Assembly: GCF_016278775.1 (NCBI RefSeq)
Contig: NZ_JADQBF010000070.1
Location: 19,123 to 83,122, forward strand
Direction: 5' to 3'
DNA from: Demequina sp.
Lineage (GTDB): Bacteria > Actinomycetota > Actinomycetes > Actinomycetales > Demequinaceae
DNA length: 64,000 bases
Below, piece by piece: positions 38,675 through 48,203 of the stretch; position 1 is the first letter of the stretch; each line of letters begins with the position of its first letter. The translations under genes and the position numbers were made by a program. The notes under the pieces were generated by a model. The model was not told the DNA's origin and searched no databases. It was given only the letters and a program-made list of their open reading frames with translations.

Positions 38675-40996
38675 TTATGCGAAGTGCGCCGGAATGGTCG
38701 ACTCCGACTCGGCACGCAACACGTCAAGGCTCCACTCAAAATGGTCCTGGACCTCCAGCGTCGGCTCCTCGATGGTGACGCCGATGCGCGCGAAGGGCAC
38801 TCCTCTCGCATCAAGCATCGCGGTCCAACGAGGCTCCTCGGTGCGCGGCACCGCGACCAATGCACGGCCCTGGGTTTCGCTCAGCCACGCCACCCCGGGG
38901 TCAATGCCGTCACGCGTGCAGATCTCGTCGAGCACCACGCGGGCCCCCACTCCGTAGCGCAGGCACCCCAGGACCACAGCAGCGGCGAGGCCGCCTTCGT
39001 TCACCTCTCGGGCTGCGTCCACGAGGCCGTCGCGCGAGGCGGCGATCATGACCTCGGCCAACACCTTCTCGACATCCATGTCCACCGCGGGCGGCAGTCC
39101 GTTGAGTGGCCACATGCGGCTCGCGTAGACGGATCCCGCAAAGTCGTAGCCGGTGGTGCCCAGTAGATACAGGGACTGGCCCACTTCACGCCAGCCCGAT
39201 GGCGTGGCGCGGCGCACGTCGTCAAGGATCCCCAGCATGCCGATGATTGCGGTGGGGTTGATGGACGAGTCGACGCGGCCCGGTTGGCCGGTGCCGTTGT
39301 ACAGCGACACGTTTCCGCCGGTGACGGGCACTCCTAACTCGAGGCAGGCATCGGCGACGCCGCGCACGGCCTCCGCGAACTGCCACATCGCGTCGGGATC
39401 CTCCGGTGAGCCGAAGTTGAGGCCGTCGGTCACGGCGACCGGCTCGGCTCCAGCGATGGCCACGGCGCGGTACGCCGCCGCGACGGACTGGCGCGCACCC
39501 TGGTATGGGTCCAGCTTGGTGTACCGATCGTTGGAGCGGGTCGCAATGGCGATGCCGCGGCCGGTGCCTTCGTCCACACGCACCACGCCCACGGTGTCGG
39601 GGCGCGCCTGCGCGGTGTTGCCCTGGACGTAGCGGTCGTACTGGTCGGTGACCCAAGACTTGCTGGCCAGCGCGGGAGACACCATGAGGTTCAGGGTCTC
39701 TTCGCCGATCGGGTTGCCGTCGTTGGGGTAGGGGTAATCGACACGCCTCTGCAGCTCGTCCATCCATGCGGGCCGCGCATACGGGCGCTCGTAGACGGGG
39801 CCGTCGTGAGCGACAGTGCGCGGGTCGACATCGACGATGCGTTGACCGTGGTGGTCGATCGTGAGGCGGCCGGAGTCGTTGACCTCGCCCACCACGGAGG
39901 ACTCGATCTCCCACTTGCCGGTGATCGCCATGAACGCGTCGAGCTTCTCGGGGGTGACCACGGCCATCATGCGCTCTTGGGATTCCGACATGAGGATCTC
40001 GCCGGCGTTGAGCGATGGGTCGCGCAGCAGGACGTCGTCTAGCCACACGTGCATGCCGCCGGAGCCGTTCGACGCGAGCTCGGAGGTCGCGCAAGAAATG
40101 CCAGCGGCGCCCAGGTCCTGAATGCCCTGCACCACGTCGGCCGCGAACAACTCGAGGCAGCACTCGATGAGCACCTTCTCCATGAACGGGTCGCCCACCT
40201 GGACTGACGGCCGCTTCGCGGGGACGCCTCCTTCGAAGGTCTCGGAGGCGAGGATCGAGGCCCCGCCGATGCCATCGCCGCCCGTGCGCGCGCCAAACAG
40301 GACGACCTTGTTGCCCACGCCCTCCGCGCTGGCGAGGTGGATGTCCTCGTGCTTCATGACGCCCACGCACAGCGCATTGACCAGCGGGTTGCCCTGGAAC
40401 GACGCATCGAACGAGCAGCCGCCGCCGATGTTGGGCAGGCCGAGCGAGTTGCCGTAGCCACCCACGCCAGCGACCACGCCGTGGACGACGCGTTCGGTGT
40501 CGGGGTGGTCGATGTCGCCAAAGCGCAGCTCGTCCATGACGGCCACTGGCCGCGCGCCCATCGCGAGGATGTCGCGGACGATGCCGCCCACTCCGGTCGC
40601 TGCACCCTGGTACGGCTCCACGTAGGACGGGTGGTTGTGCGACTCGACCTTGAACGTCACGGCCCAGTTGTCGCCGATGTCCACCACGCCGGCGTTCTCG
40701 CCGATGCCCACCATGAGGTGTTTCTTCATCTCGTCCGTGGTCTTCGACCCGAACTGACGCAGGTGCACCTTGGAGGACTTGTACGAGCAGTGCTCCGACC
40801 ACATGACGGAGTACATCGCCAGCTCCGCGGCGGTGGGGCGGCGGCCCAGGAGGTCCACGATGCGCTGGTACTCGTCTGGCTTGAGGCCCAGGGCGGCGTA
40901 CGGCATGGCCTGGTCCGCGGTGGCCTGTGCGTGCTCGACGGTGTCGAGGTGTGTGTCGGGTGCGGCTGCGGGGCTGGCGGCTGGCGCGTCGGTCAT
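38675..40996 (-). CDS. purL: Phosphoribosylformylglycinamidine synthase subunit PurL
   Basis: [53 protein letters not shown]. Confidence 0.97.
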   Translation of the reverse strand: MTDAPAASPAAAPDTHLDTVEHAQATADQAMPYAALGLKPDEYQRIVDLLGRRPTAAELAMYSVMWSEHCSYKSSKVHLRQFGSKTTDEMKKHLMVGIGENAGVVDIGDNWAVTFKVESHNHPSYVEPYQGAATGVGGIVRDILAMGARPVAVMDELRFGDIDHPDTERVVHGVVAGVGGYGNSLGLPNIGGGCSFDASFQGNPLVNALCVGVMKHEDIHLASAEGVGNKVVLFGARTGGDGIGGASILASETFEGGVPAKRPSVQVGDPFMEKVLIECCLELFAADVVQGIQDLGAAGISCATSELASNGSGGMHVWLDDVLLRDPSLNAGEILMSESQERMMAVVTPEKLDAFMAITGKWEIESSVVGEVNDSGRLTIDHHGQRIVDVDPRTVAHDGPVYERPYARPAWMDELQRRVDYPYPNDGNPIGEETLNLMVSPALASKSWVTDQYDRYVQGNTAQARPDTVGVVRVDEGTGRGIAIATRSNDRYTKLDPYQGARQSVAAAYRAVAIAGAEPVAVTDGLNFGSPEDPDAMWQFAEAVRGVADACLELGVPVTGGNVSLYNGTGQPGRVDSSINPTAIIGMLGILDDVRRATPSGWREVGQSLYLLGTTGYDFAGSVYASRMWPLNGLPPAVDMDVEKVLAEVMIAASRDGLVDAAREVNEGGLAAAVVLGCLRYGVGARVVLDEICTRDGIDPGVAWLSETQGRALVAVPRTEEPRWTAMLDARGVPFARIGVTIEEPTLEVQDHFEWSLDVLRAESESTIPAHFA

Positions 40997-41083
40997 GCGG
41001 GTCCCTACTGGTTTCGGGGGTCGGCGGCTGGGGTTCAGCCTACCGGCGCACGCGTCGCACCGCGGTCTCGTGACGAAGCCGAG

Positions 41084-41515
41084 CTACGCCGCCGCGAGAT
41101 AGTCGGCCAAGGCGTCTTGCGCCTCGCTCAACAGGTCTTCCCAGCGAAGGCCTGGTGCCCTCACGTGAAGGAGCTCGTTGCCCTCCCACTTGTACGCTTC
41201 GACCCCGAAGACGCGTCCCACCACCAGGCCCAGGTGACTCACCCGGTGCGAGCCGAGCAGCAACTCGGCGGAAGGCGAGACGAGTAGCACGTGCGTGTAG
41301 CCCTCCGCGCGGGATGTCCCGCAGTCCACAATGACGGCGCGCGGCCCGACCGGCTCGCGCGGGGCGCGCGCGAGCGCCTCGCCAGGGGAACGGTCGGGGA
41401 GTTCTTCTGCGTCGTCGGCGGCCTCTGGCGCGTAGTGAGAGGCGCCGTCACGCAAGCGGTGCGTGATCGTCTGCAAGGCTGCAGTGTCGATGGTGCCTTC
41501 CCGCCGTGTGCTCAT
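41084..41515 (-). CDS. Conserved-looking hypothetical protein
   Basis: Full ORF with protein-like composition; no family recognised. Confidence 0.6.
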   Translation of the reverse strand: MSTRREGTIDTAALQTITHRLRDGASHYAPEAADDAEELPDRSPGEALARAPREPVGPRAVIVDCGTSRAEGYTHVLLVSPSAELLLGSHRVSHLGLVVGRVFGVEAYKWEGNELLHVRAPGLRWEDLLSEAQDALADYLAAA

Positions 41516-41737
41516 GCCCGTACCCCTTATCGCCCGAATCGTCCTCTTCCTATTGAGACCCAGGGGCGTAGCGCTTGTCCAGTCGATGTCGCCAAGTCCA
41601 CACCGTCTCTACCTTGTATGAGAGCGGCGATGGGCTCGATGGTTTCGGACTCTGCAGCGCTCACAGAACCGGCGCCGACCGCCGGAGACCCAACGAGACG
41701 GGGCATCCCAAGCGTCGTAGTGTCGGAAGGGATCCCT

Positions 41738-43021
41738 ATGACCACTCGCATTCGCACGGCCATGGCCCTCGTGGCCGCGTCCGCACTCACGCTCGCCGCG
41801 TGCGCCTCGCCCGGCACATCGGAAACCAGCTCGCCCGATCCCGACGTGGAACGCCCCGCACCGGACTCCCCTCACGCCCAGGACCTGGCCCGCGCACTGA
41901 ACGACGCCGGCTTCGCAGTCTTCAGGGCGGCAGCCGAGGAGGGCGAGAACACCGCCGTGTCTCCGCTCAGCATCGGCACCGCGTTTGGGATGCTCAATGC
42001 GGGCGCGACCGAGCCGGTCGTAGGCGCACTAGAAGAGGCCTTCTCGTGGCCCGTAGAGGGCCAGGATCTCCTCAGCGCGTTCAACGCGCTCGACCAGCGC
42101 GCGTCGTCGGAGCCCGACGACTACCCCGCGCCCGGTGAGGACGAACCCGACCACGCCGCCGTCCGTATTGCGAACCGCATGTTCCTGGACGGCGGCTTCG
42201 AGCCCAAGCAGGAGTATCGGGACCAGCTGGCGACGTACTTTGGCGCGGGCGCCCAGGTCACGCCCATGAGCACCAAGCCCGACGAGGCGGCCGACGCGAT
42301 CAACGGCTGGGTGGACAAGCGCACCGAGGGCCTCATCCCGAAGCTCGTGACACCGGAGATCTTCGACGATCAGTCGCGGCTCGCGCTCGTCAACGCCCTG
42401 TATATGAAGGCGGAGTGGGCCGACCAGTTCGAGGAGTCTGCGACCTCCGACGAACCGTTCACGTTGGCCGACGGCTCCACTGTCGACGTGCCGATGATGC
42501 ACAGCGGTGTGCGCTACGGCACGGTCTACGAGGGCGAGGACTTCGTGTCGGTGGTGCTGCCCTATGCCTATGACGAGCTGGAGATGGTGGTGGTGGTCCC
42601 CGAGGACGGTGCGTTCGAGGACGTGCGCGCGGGGCTGGGCCAGGACACGCTGGACCAGATCGACTCCGCGCCCACCGGCACGGGCTACACGCTCGCGATG
42701 CCTCGCTTCACCGCCGAGTCCAGCACGGACCTACGCGCTGTCATGGAGGGCGAGCTGGGCATCGCGGACCTGTTTGGCGTGGTCGGCCTGGACGGCATCG
42801 CGCCCGACATGTACGTGAGCGCCGCGGTGCACGCCACCAAGGTGATCGTGGACGAGGCGGGCACCGAGGCCGCCGCGGCGACCGCCATTGTGGCGGGCAC
42901 CACCAGCATGCCCGCGCCGCCCGAGGTGGAGATCCGTGCCGATCAGCCGTTCCTATACGTGATTCGCGACACCGACACGGGCGCGGTGCTGTTCGTGGGC
43001 CAGGTGCTCGACCCCCGCTAG
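41738..43021 (+). CDS. Serpin family protease inhibitor, predicted lipoprotein
   Basis: Lipobox LTLAACAS; SPLSIGTAFGMLNAGA, LVNALYMKAEW, VDEAGTEAAAATA hinge, PFLYVIRDTDTGAVLFVGQVLDP; ATG 41738. Confidence 0.95.
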   Translation: MTTRIRTAMALVAASALTLAACASPGTSETSSPDPDVERPAPDSPHAQDLARALNDAGFAVFRAAAEEGENTAVSPLSIGTAFGMLNAGATEPVVGALEEAFSWPVEGQDLLSAFNALDQRASSEPDDYPAPGEDEPDHAAVRIANRMFLDGGFEPKQEYRDQLATYFGAGAQVTPMSTKPDEAADAINGWVDKRTEGLIPKLVTPEIFDDQSRLALVNALYMKAEWADQFEESATSDEPFTLADGSTVDVPMMHSGVRYGTVYEGEDFVSVVLPYAYDELEMVVVVPEDGAFEDVRAGLGQDTLDQIDSAPTGTGYTLAMPRFTAESSTDLRAVMEGELGIADLFGVVGLDGIAPDMYVSAAVHATKVIVDEAGTEAAAATAIVAGTTSMPAPPEVEIRADQPFLYVIRDTDTGAVLFVGQVLDPR

Positions 43022-43127
43022 CCGCTCGCCGCACGGCCCGCCCCCACGTCGTTGCTCCGGCGCCTTCCTAGCCGCGACGGGCCCTCCTCCCTAGACTGTG
43101 TTCGACACTCAATGCGGAGGAGGGCTC

Positions 43128-43550
43128 ATGGCCGAGTACGAGGGCGACATCTCACCCGAGCAGGCCTGGGAGATGCTGCTGGACAATCCAGCGGCGGTGC
43201 TCGTGGATGTGCGTACCGAGGCCGAGTGGCGGTTCGTGGGCGTTCCCGATACCTCTGAGACGGGCCGCGAGCCCGTCTTTGTTGAGTGGATCAACTACCC
43301 AGACGGCGCGCGTAATGAGCGCTTCCTTGACCAACTCGCCGACGCGGGGATCGGGCCAGGGACGGGCGCGCCTGTGCTCTTTCTGTGTCGTTCCGGCCAT
43401 CGCAGCATTGGCGCGGCAACCGTCGCCACGGCCGCCGGGTTGGGGCCCGCGTACAACATCTTGGACGGCTTCGAGGGCGGCGCCGACGTAGAAGGTCACC
43501 GGGGAGTCCAGGGCTGGAAGGCCTCCGGGCTTCCGTGGCGTCAGGGCTAG
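43128..43550 (+). CDS. Rhodanese-like domain protein
   Basis: VLVDVRTEAEWRFVG and active-site loop CRSGHRS; ATG 43128. Confidence 0.9.
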   Translation: MAEYEGDISPEQAWEMLLDNPAAVLVDVRTEAEWRFVGVPDTSETGREPVFVEWINYPDGARNERFLDQLADAGIGPGTGAPVLFLCRSGHRSIGAATVATAAGLGPAYNILDGFEGGADVEGHRGVQGWKASGLPWRQG

Positions 43551-43718
43551 TTGGCGCGCTGGCACACCAGGCGTGAGGCGGCGGATAGCCACGTAGCAGG
43601 GCGTTTCACCAAGCGCCCCCAGAGCACGCGCCGCGGCCGTGAAAAGCCAGTTTGATAACGATTCGGCAACCGTGTTGCTTTCACGCGGCGCGACGTTCTA
43701 GTCTCGACCCAAGCCGAA

Positions 43719-43732
43719 TCGAAGCGCTTCGA
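43719..43732. promoter_or_regulatory. LacI-type operator upstream of the regulator gene
   Basis: Perfect palindrome TCGAAGCGCTTCGA, repeated at 44859. Confidence 0.8.
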
Positions 43733-43790
43733 CGGGCACCGCCTCACCGGGTGCCTGACATGCGCCACACAATGACGATGGGGTCAGGTT

Positions 43791-44819
43791 ATGGCAACGA
43801 TCGACGACGTCGCCCGCCAAGCGGGCGTGGCGATCTCGACGGTGTCCTATGCCCTGTCGGGCAAGCGCAAGGTCAGCGCGGACACCCGCGCCAGGATCGA
43901 GGCGGCGTGCGTGGCACTCGACTATGCGCCCCGTGCCTCCGCCCGCGCCCTCGCCGCAAATCGCTCCGAAGTCATCGCCGTCACGGCTCCCTTGCACCCC
44001 GACACCGACCCCTCCGCTCACATGGCCTTCGCCATGGAGGTCACCATCGCGGCGCGCGACCACGACTACGACACCCTGCTGCTCGTCCACGACGATGCCC
44101 AACAGGGAATGCGTCGCTCGGCCGCCACTGCACTCGCCGACGGCATCATCGTGCTGGACGTGGCAGCGCACGACGAGCGCGCGGCCTTGGCTCGCAAGCT
44201 CAGTTGCCCCGTCGTCTTCATCGGCGTGCCGGAGGACACGGAAGGGCTGGTGTGTGTCGACCTCGACTTCGAGGCCGCCATCCGGCAATCCATCGACGCA
44301 CTCGTCGAGGCCGGTCACCGCAGCGTCGGCCTCATCAGCCAACACCCAGAGACGCTCGAGCGCGAGTCCAACTACCCCCTGCGAGTGGTCCACGAGTTTG
44401 AACGTTATGCCCAGTCTTGCGGGATCGACTTCGCGGTCACGTACCCAGAGACGGACGACGCCGCGCCTGCGCTCGACGATTTGCTCGCTCGGTTGCCCGG
44501 CATGACGGGCGTGGTGCTGAACACGGCCAACCCGGTGGCTCAGTCGCTGGCGGCGGCCCTTGGCGCCCGCGGGCTGACGGTCCCCCGAGACGTCTCCGTC
44601 ATCGCCGCCGGCATGACGCCCATCATGGCGCGCACGCCGCTGCCCTTTGACACTCTGCCCCTGGATCCACGGCTCACGTGCCCCGTTGCTGTCGACATTC
44701 TGGTCGACCTCCTCGAGGGGAAGGCTCCCGCTCGGGGCGTCACCCTTGTCACCCCGATCTATCAATCCCAAGGCTCGGTCGCACCTGCGCCCGTTGCTTC
44801 ACCCCTGCAGGCCAGATGA
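43791..44819 (+). CDS. LacI family transcriptional regulator
   Basis: ATIDDVARQAGVAISTVSYALSGKRKVSADTRARIEAACVALDY HTH. Confidence 0.93.
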   Translation: MATIDDVARQAGVAISTVSYALSGKRKVSADTRARIEAACVALDYAPRASARALAANRSEVIAVTAPLHPDTDPSAHMAFAMEVTIAARDHDYDTLLLVHDDAQQGMRRSAATALADGIIVLDVAAHDERAALARKLSCPVVFIGVPEDTEGLVCVDLDFEAAIRQSIDALVEAGHRSVGLISQHPETLERESNYPLRVVHEFERYAQSCGIDFAVTYPETDDAAPALDDLLARLPGMTGVVLNTANPVAQSLAAALGARGLTVPRDVSVIAAGMTPIMARTPLPFDTLPLDPRLTCPVAVDILVDLLEGKAPARGVTLVTPIYQSQGSVAPAPVASPLQAR

Positions 44820-44857
44820 TGTCTCTCCCACAGCATCGTCGTGGAATCGTCGGCGTT

Positions 44858-44873
44858 ATCGAAGCGCTTCGAT
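44858..44873. promoter_or_regulatory. LacI-type operator upstream of the SBP gene
   Basis: Perfect 16-bp palindrome ATCGAAGCGCTTCGAT. Confidence 0.85.
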
Positions 44874-44930
44874 TGCTTAGGTCTGCACCCCCCACCGGCC
44901 CCAGGGCCACTACAAGGAGGTAGGAATCCC

Positions 44931-46256
44931 ATGAAGTACAGGAATCGCACTTTGGCGGCGCTCGTCGCCGTCGGTGCACTCTCACTCGCGGCGTGCTCGT
45001 CTGGCGACGCTGACGAGACCACGGCACCCACCGGAGGCGACGGCGAAGCCGACTTCTCCGGCGAGACCCTCAAGGTCTTGCACTACGAGGGCGACGACTC
45101 CGCGATGGGCATCGCCTGGAACCGGGCCATCGAGATCTTCGAAGAGCAGACCGGCGCCACCGTCGACCTGCAGGTCACCGCATTCGAGGACCTCAACGCC
45201 TCGGCGGAGCAGCTCTTCGACTCCTCAGACGCGCCCGACGTGTCCGAGTACAACAAGGGCAACGGCACCGCCGGTCAGCTCGCCGCCATTGGCGTCATCC
45301 AGAACCTGGACGATGCCTACGAGAAGTACGGCTGGGCCGACAAGCTCGGCGCGGGCATCGACACCATCGCCAAGTACAACGAAGACGGAGTCATGGGTTC
45401 GGGTAGCTTCTACGGCGTCCCCAACTACGGCGAGTTCGTCTTCATGTACTACAACGTGGAGATGTTCGAGGAGTACGGCGTCGAGGTTCCGACCTCGGAG
45501 GCCGAGCTCGAGGCAGCCATGCAGACCTTCGTCGACGCCGGCATCACGCCGCTGACGACGTCGGCTCAGGAGTACCCCATGGGACAGCTGTGGTACCAGC
45601 TCGCGCTGAGCCAGGCCGACCGTAGCTTCGTCGACGCCTACCAGCTCTACACGGAGGAAGTGAACTGGCAGGGTGAGGAGATCTCCTACGCGACCGAAAC
45701 GCTCGACGAGTGGGTCAGCAAGGGATACATCAGCTCGGACGTCTCCGGCATGACGGCGGAAGACGCCGGCCTGCAGTACATCAACGGAGAGGTCCCGATG
45801 TTCTATTCGGGTTCCTGGTGGTACGGACGCATGCTGTCGGACGTCACCGACTTCACGGTGGGCATCACCAACTGGCCAGGCACCACCCTCACCCCCGGTT
45901 CAGGCGGCAACATCTGGGTTGTCCCCGTCGAGTCCGAGCAGCCAGAGCTGGCGGAGATCTTCATCGACATCACGATGAGCCCCGAGGTGCAGGCGCTGAT
46001 GGGCGAGTCCGGCGGCCTGCCGGTTGCGGCCAACACGGCCGACGTTCAGGACGCCGATGCTCAGGCTCTGATCGAGCTGTTCAATGAGGTCAACGACCGC
46101 GATGGTCTGTCGTTCTACCCCGACTGGCCGACGCCTAGCTTCTACGGCGACCTCAACGGCGTGATGCAGGGTCTCGTGAACGGCACCTTCTCCCCGGAGC
46201 AGGCGCAGTCTGAGCTCGAGAACTACTACGAGAGCTACGTCTCGACGGTTCGATAG
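44931..46256 (+). CDS. ABC transporter extracellular solute-binding lipoprotein
   Basis: Lipobox LSLAACSS; ATG 44931. Confidence 0.92.
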   Translation: MKYRNRTLAALVAVGALSLAACSSGDADETTAPTGGDGEADFSGETLKVLHYEGDDSAMGIAWNRAIEIFEEQTGATVDLQVTAFEDLNASAEQLFDSSDAPDVSEYNKGNGTAGQLAAIGVIQNLDDAYEKYGWADKLGAGIDTIAKYNEDGVMGSGSFYGVPNYGEFVFMYYNVEMFEEYGVEVPTSEAELEAAMQTFVDAGITPLTTSAQEYPMGQLWYQLALSQADRSFVDAYQLYTEEVNWQGEEISYATETLDEWVSKGYISSDVSGMTAEDAGLQYINGEVPMFYSGSWWYGRMLSDVTDFTVGITNWPGTTLTPGSGGNIWVVPVESEQPELAEIFIDITMSPEVQALMGESGGLPVAANTADVQDADAQALIELFNEVNDRDGLSFYPDWPTPSFYGDLNGVMQGLVNGTFSPEQAQSELENYYESYVSTVR

Positions 46257-46275
46257 TCACACCATCCCTTCAGGT

Positions 46276-46310
46276 GCGGGGGTCCGGGTCTCACCGACCC
46301 GGGCCCCCGC
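46276..46310 (+). other. Intercistronic GC-rich hairpin between SBP and permease genes
   Basis: GCGGGGGTCCGGGTC-TCACC-GACCCGGGCCCCCGC, 15-bp stem with one T-G wobble. Confidence 0.85.
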
Positions 46311-46326
46311 CGGAGACGGACCCCTC

Positions 46327-47295
46327 ATGCCATCTTTGACTCGCACCCCTCGCAAGCAGGTGCACGCCCATGACGCCCCCCGCATTCCCCAGCGCGGCGG
46401 AGGCAGGCTCGGCTACTGGCTGTACTTCATCCCTGGCGCCATCCTCGTGGGCGTGGTGATCTTCTATCCGATCATCCGTAACCTGCGCCTCAGCTTCTTC
46501 CACTGGCGCGGAGGCCGCGCAGAAGAGGAGTTTGCTGGCTTCGACAACTGGATCGCACTCTTCCAGGACTCGGAGTACCTGCAGTCGTTCCAGAACATCT
46601 TCTTGGTGATTGTGGCCATGGTGATCGTGCCGACGCTGCTGGGGCTGGTGGTCGCGGCCGCGCTCTTCGACGTGGTCGGCAGGCGCTTCGGAGGCAAGCT
46701 CTCCAGCTTCCTTCGCGCCACCTTCTATTTGCCGCAGATCCTCCCGATCGCGGTCGCCGGCGTGATGTTCAGCTGGATCTTGAAGCCCAACAGTGACGGC
46801 GTTCTCAACCAATTCCTCAGCTTCCTCACCGGGAACGAGGTCGCGGTCAACTGGCTGGGAGGCCAGTACAGCACCGCGATCACGTCCACGATGGTGCTGA
46901 TGATCTGGATTCAGATCGGCTACCCCGTGGTGATCTTCATGGCGGCGCTGCAGCGCGTAGAGCCCGAACTGTATGAGGCCTCCGAGCTCGACGGCGCCAA
47001 CTGGTTCCAACGCTTCCGCGCGATCACCCTGCCGATGATTCGGCCAGAGGTGTTTGTGGTTGCCCTCACCACCACCATCGCGGCGCTCAAGGTCTTCGCC
47101 CCCGTATTCATCCTGACCATGGGCGGCCCGTCGAAATCCACCTACGTGCCGTCGTTCTACGCCTACCAAGAGTTCATCAGGGGCACCGACAAGGGTTACG
47201 CGGCTGCCATCGCGTCGTCCATCACGATCGTGGTGCTCATCGTGTCCGTGATCTTCATCAAGGCGCAGCACCGCGCCGAACGAAAGGATGCGTGA
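46327..47295 (+). CDS. Sugar ABC transporter permease (MalF-like)
   Basis: ELYEASELDGANWFQRFRAITLPMIRPE EAA loop. Confidence 0.92.
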   Translation: MPSLTRTPRKQVHAHDAPRIPQRGGGRLGYWLYFIPGAILVGVVIFYPIIRNLRLSFFHWRGGRAEEEFAGFDNWIALFQDSEYLQSFQNIFLVIVAMVIVPTLLGLVVAAALFDVVGRRFGGKLSSFLRATFYLPQILPIAVAGVMFSWILKPNSDGVLNQFLSFLTGNEVAVNWLGGQYSTAITSTMVLMIWIQIGYPVVIFMAALQRVEPELYEASELDGANWFQRFRAITLPMIRPEVFVVALTTTIAALKVFAPVFILTMGGPSKSTYVPSFYAYQEFIRGTDKGYAAAIASSITIVVLIVSVIFIKAQHRAERKDA

Positions 47296-48200
47296 GTGTC
47301 ATGACGACCGCACCCGCCACCCGCCTGAGTCCGCCAGGCAGCAAGCACCGCCCAGCGGGAACCAAGCACAAGAAGCGCGGCCGCACCCCCAGTGAGTGGA
47401 TCGTTCTGGTGCTCATCGCCCTCGGCGCGCTCATCGTCGTGTTCCCGATGCTGCTGCTGCTCATCAACGCTTTCAAGTCGCCAGTCGACTACGCGAACTC
47501 CAACCCGCTCGAACTGCCTGAGGCGCTCAGCTTCGACGGCATCAAGGCGTTCTGGAGCGGCAACAACTTCCCACGCGCGCTGTGGAACTCCGTGTTCATC
47601 TCCGGCATGGTGGCCATCCTCGCCGTCGTCTTGTCCGTGCTGAACGCCTTTGCCATCGGCATCGGCCGCGTGAAGGGTCGCACCTGGCTCATCCTGGTGT
47701 TCCTCATGGCCAACCTGGTTCCGCAGGAAATGCTGTTCGACCCGCTCTTCAAGCTGTACGACGACCTGGGGCTGCTGTCGAACCCATGGTCGGTGATCAT
47801 CACGTTCACCGTCATCCAGTCGGCCTTCGGGACGTACCTGCTCTCGAGCCTGCTGGGCACGTTCCCCAAGGAGATCCTCGAGGCAGCCGCTGTAGACGGC
47901 GCCTCGCGCTTCCGGTCGTTGCGCTCGATCATCGTGCCCATCCTGAAGCCAACACTGTCTGTACTCATGGTGTTCTTCTTCATCTGGACCTGGAACGAAT
48001 TCCTGCTGCCGTTGGCGTTCCTCAACACTGACGACTCCCTCACGGTGCCGCTCGTGCTCGAGCAACTCAACGGCGAGCGTCAGACGGATACCACCACGCT
48101 GGTCGCAGGAACTCTCATCAGCATCATTCCCACCATCATCTTCTTCCTCATCTTCCAGCGAACGCTGACCAGGGGAATTACCGCAGGAGCAGTGAAGTAA
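47292..48200 (+). CDS. Carbohydrate ABC transporter permease (MalG-like)
   Basis: EILEAAAVDGASRFRSLRSIIVPILKP EAA loop; 4-bp overlap with upstream gene. Confidence 0.92.
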   Translation: MSVMTTAPATRLSPPGSKHRPAGTKHKKRGRTPSEWIVLVLIALGALIVVFPMLLLLINAFKSPVDYANSNPLELPEALSFDGIKAFWSGNNFPRALWNSVFISGMVAILAVVLSVLNAFAIGIGRVKGRTWLILVFLMANLVPQEMLFDPLFKLYDDLGLLSNPWSVIITFTVIQSAFGTYLLSSLLGTFPKEILEAAAVDGASRFRSLRSIIVPILKPTLSVLMVFFFIWTWNEFLLPLAFLNTDDSLTVPLVLEQLNGERQTDTTTLVAGTLISIIPTIIFFLIFQRTLTRGITAGAVK

Positions 48201-48203
48201 GCC

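Noticed and set aside
39222-40802. 526-aa minus-strand ORF inside purL
   Set aside because: Same-strand out-of-frame shadow, Arg-rich; purL frame is unambiguous.
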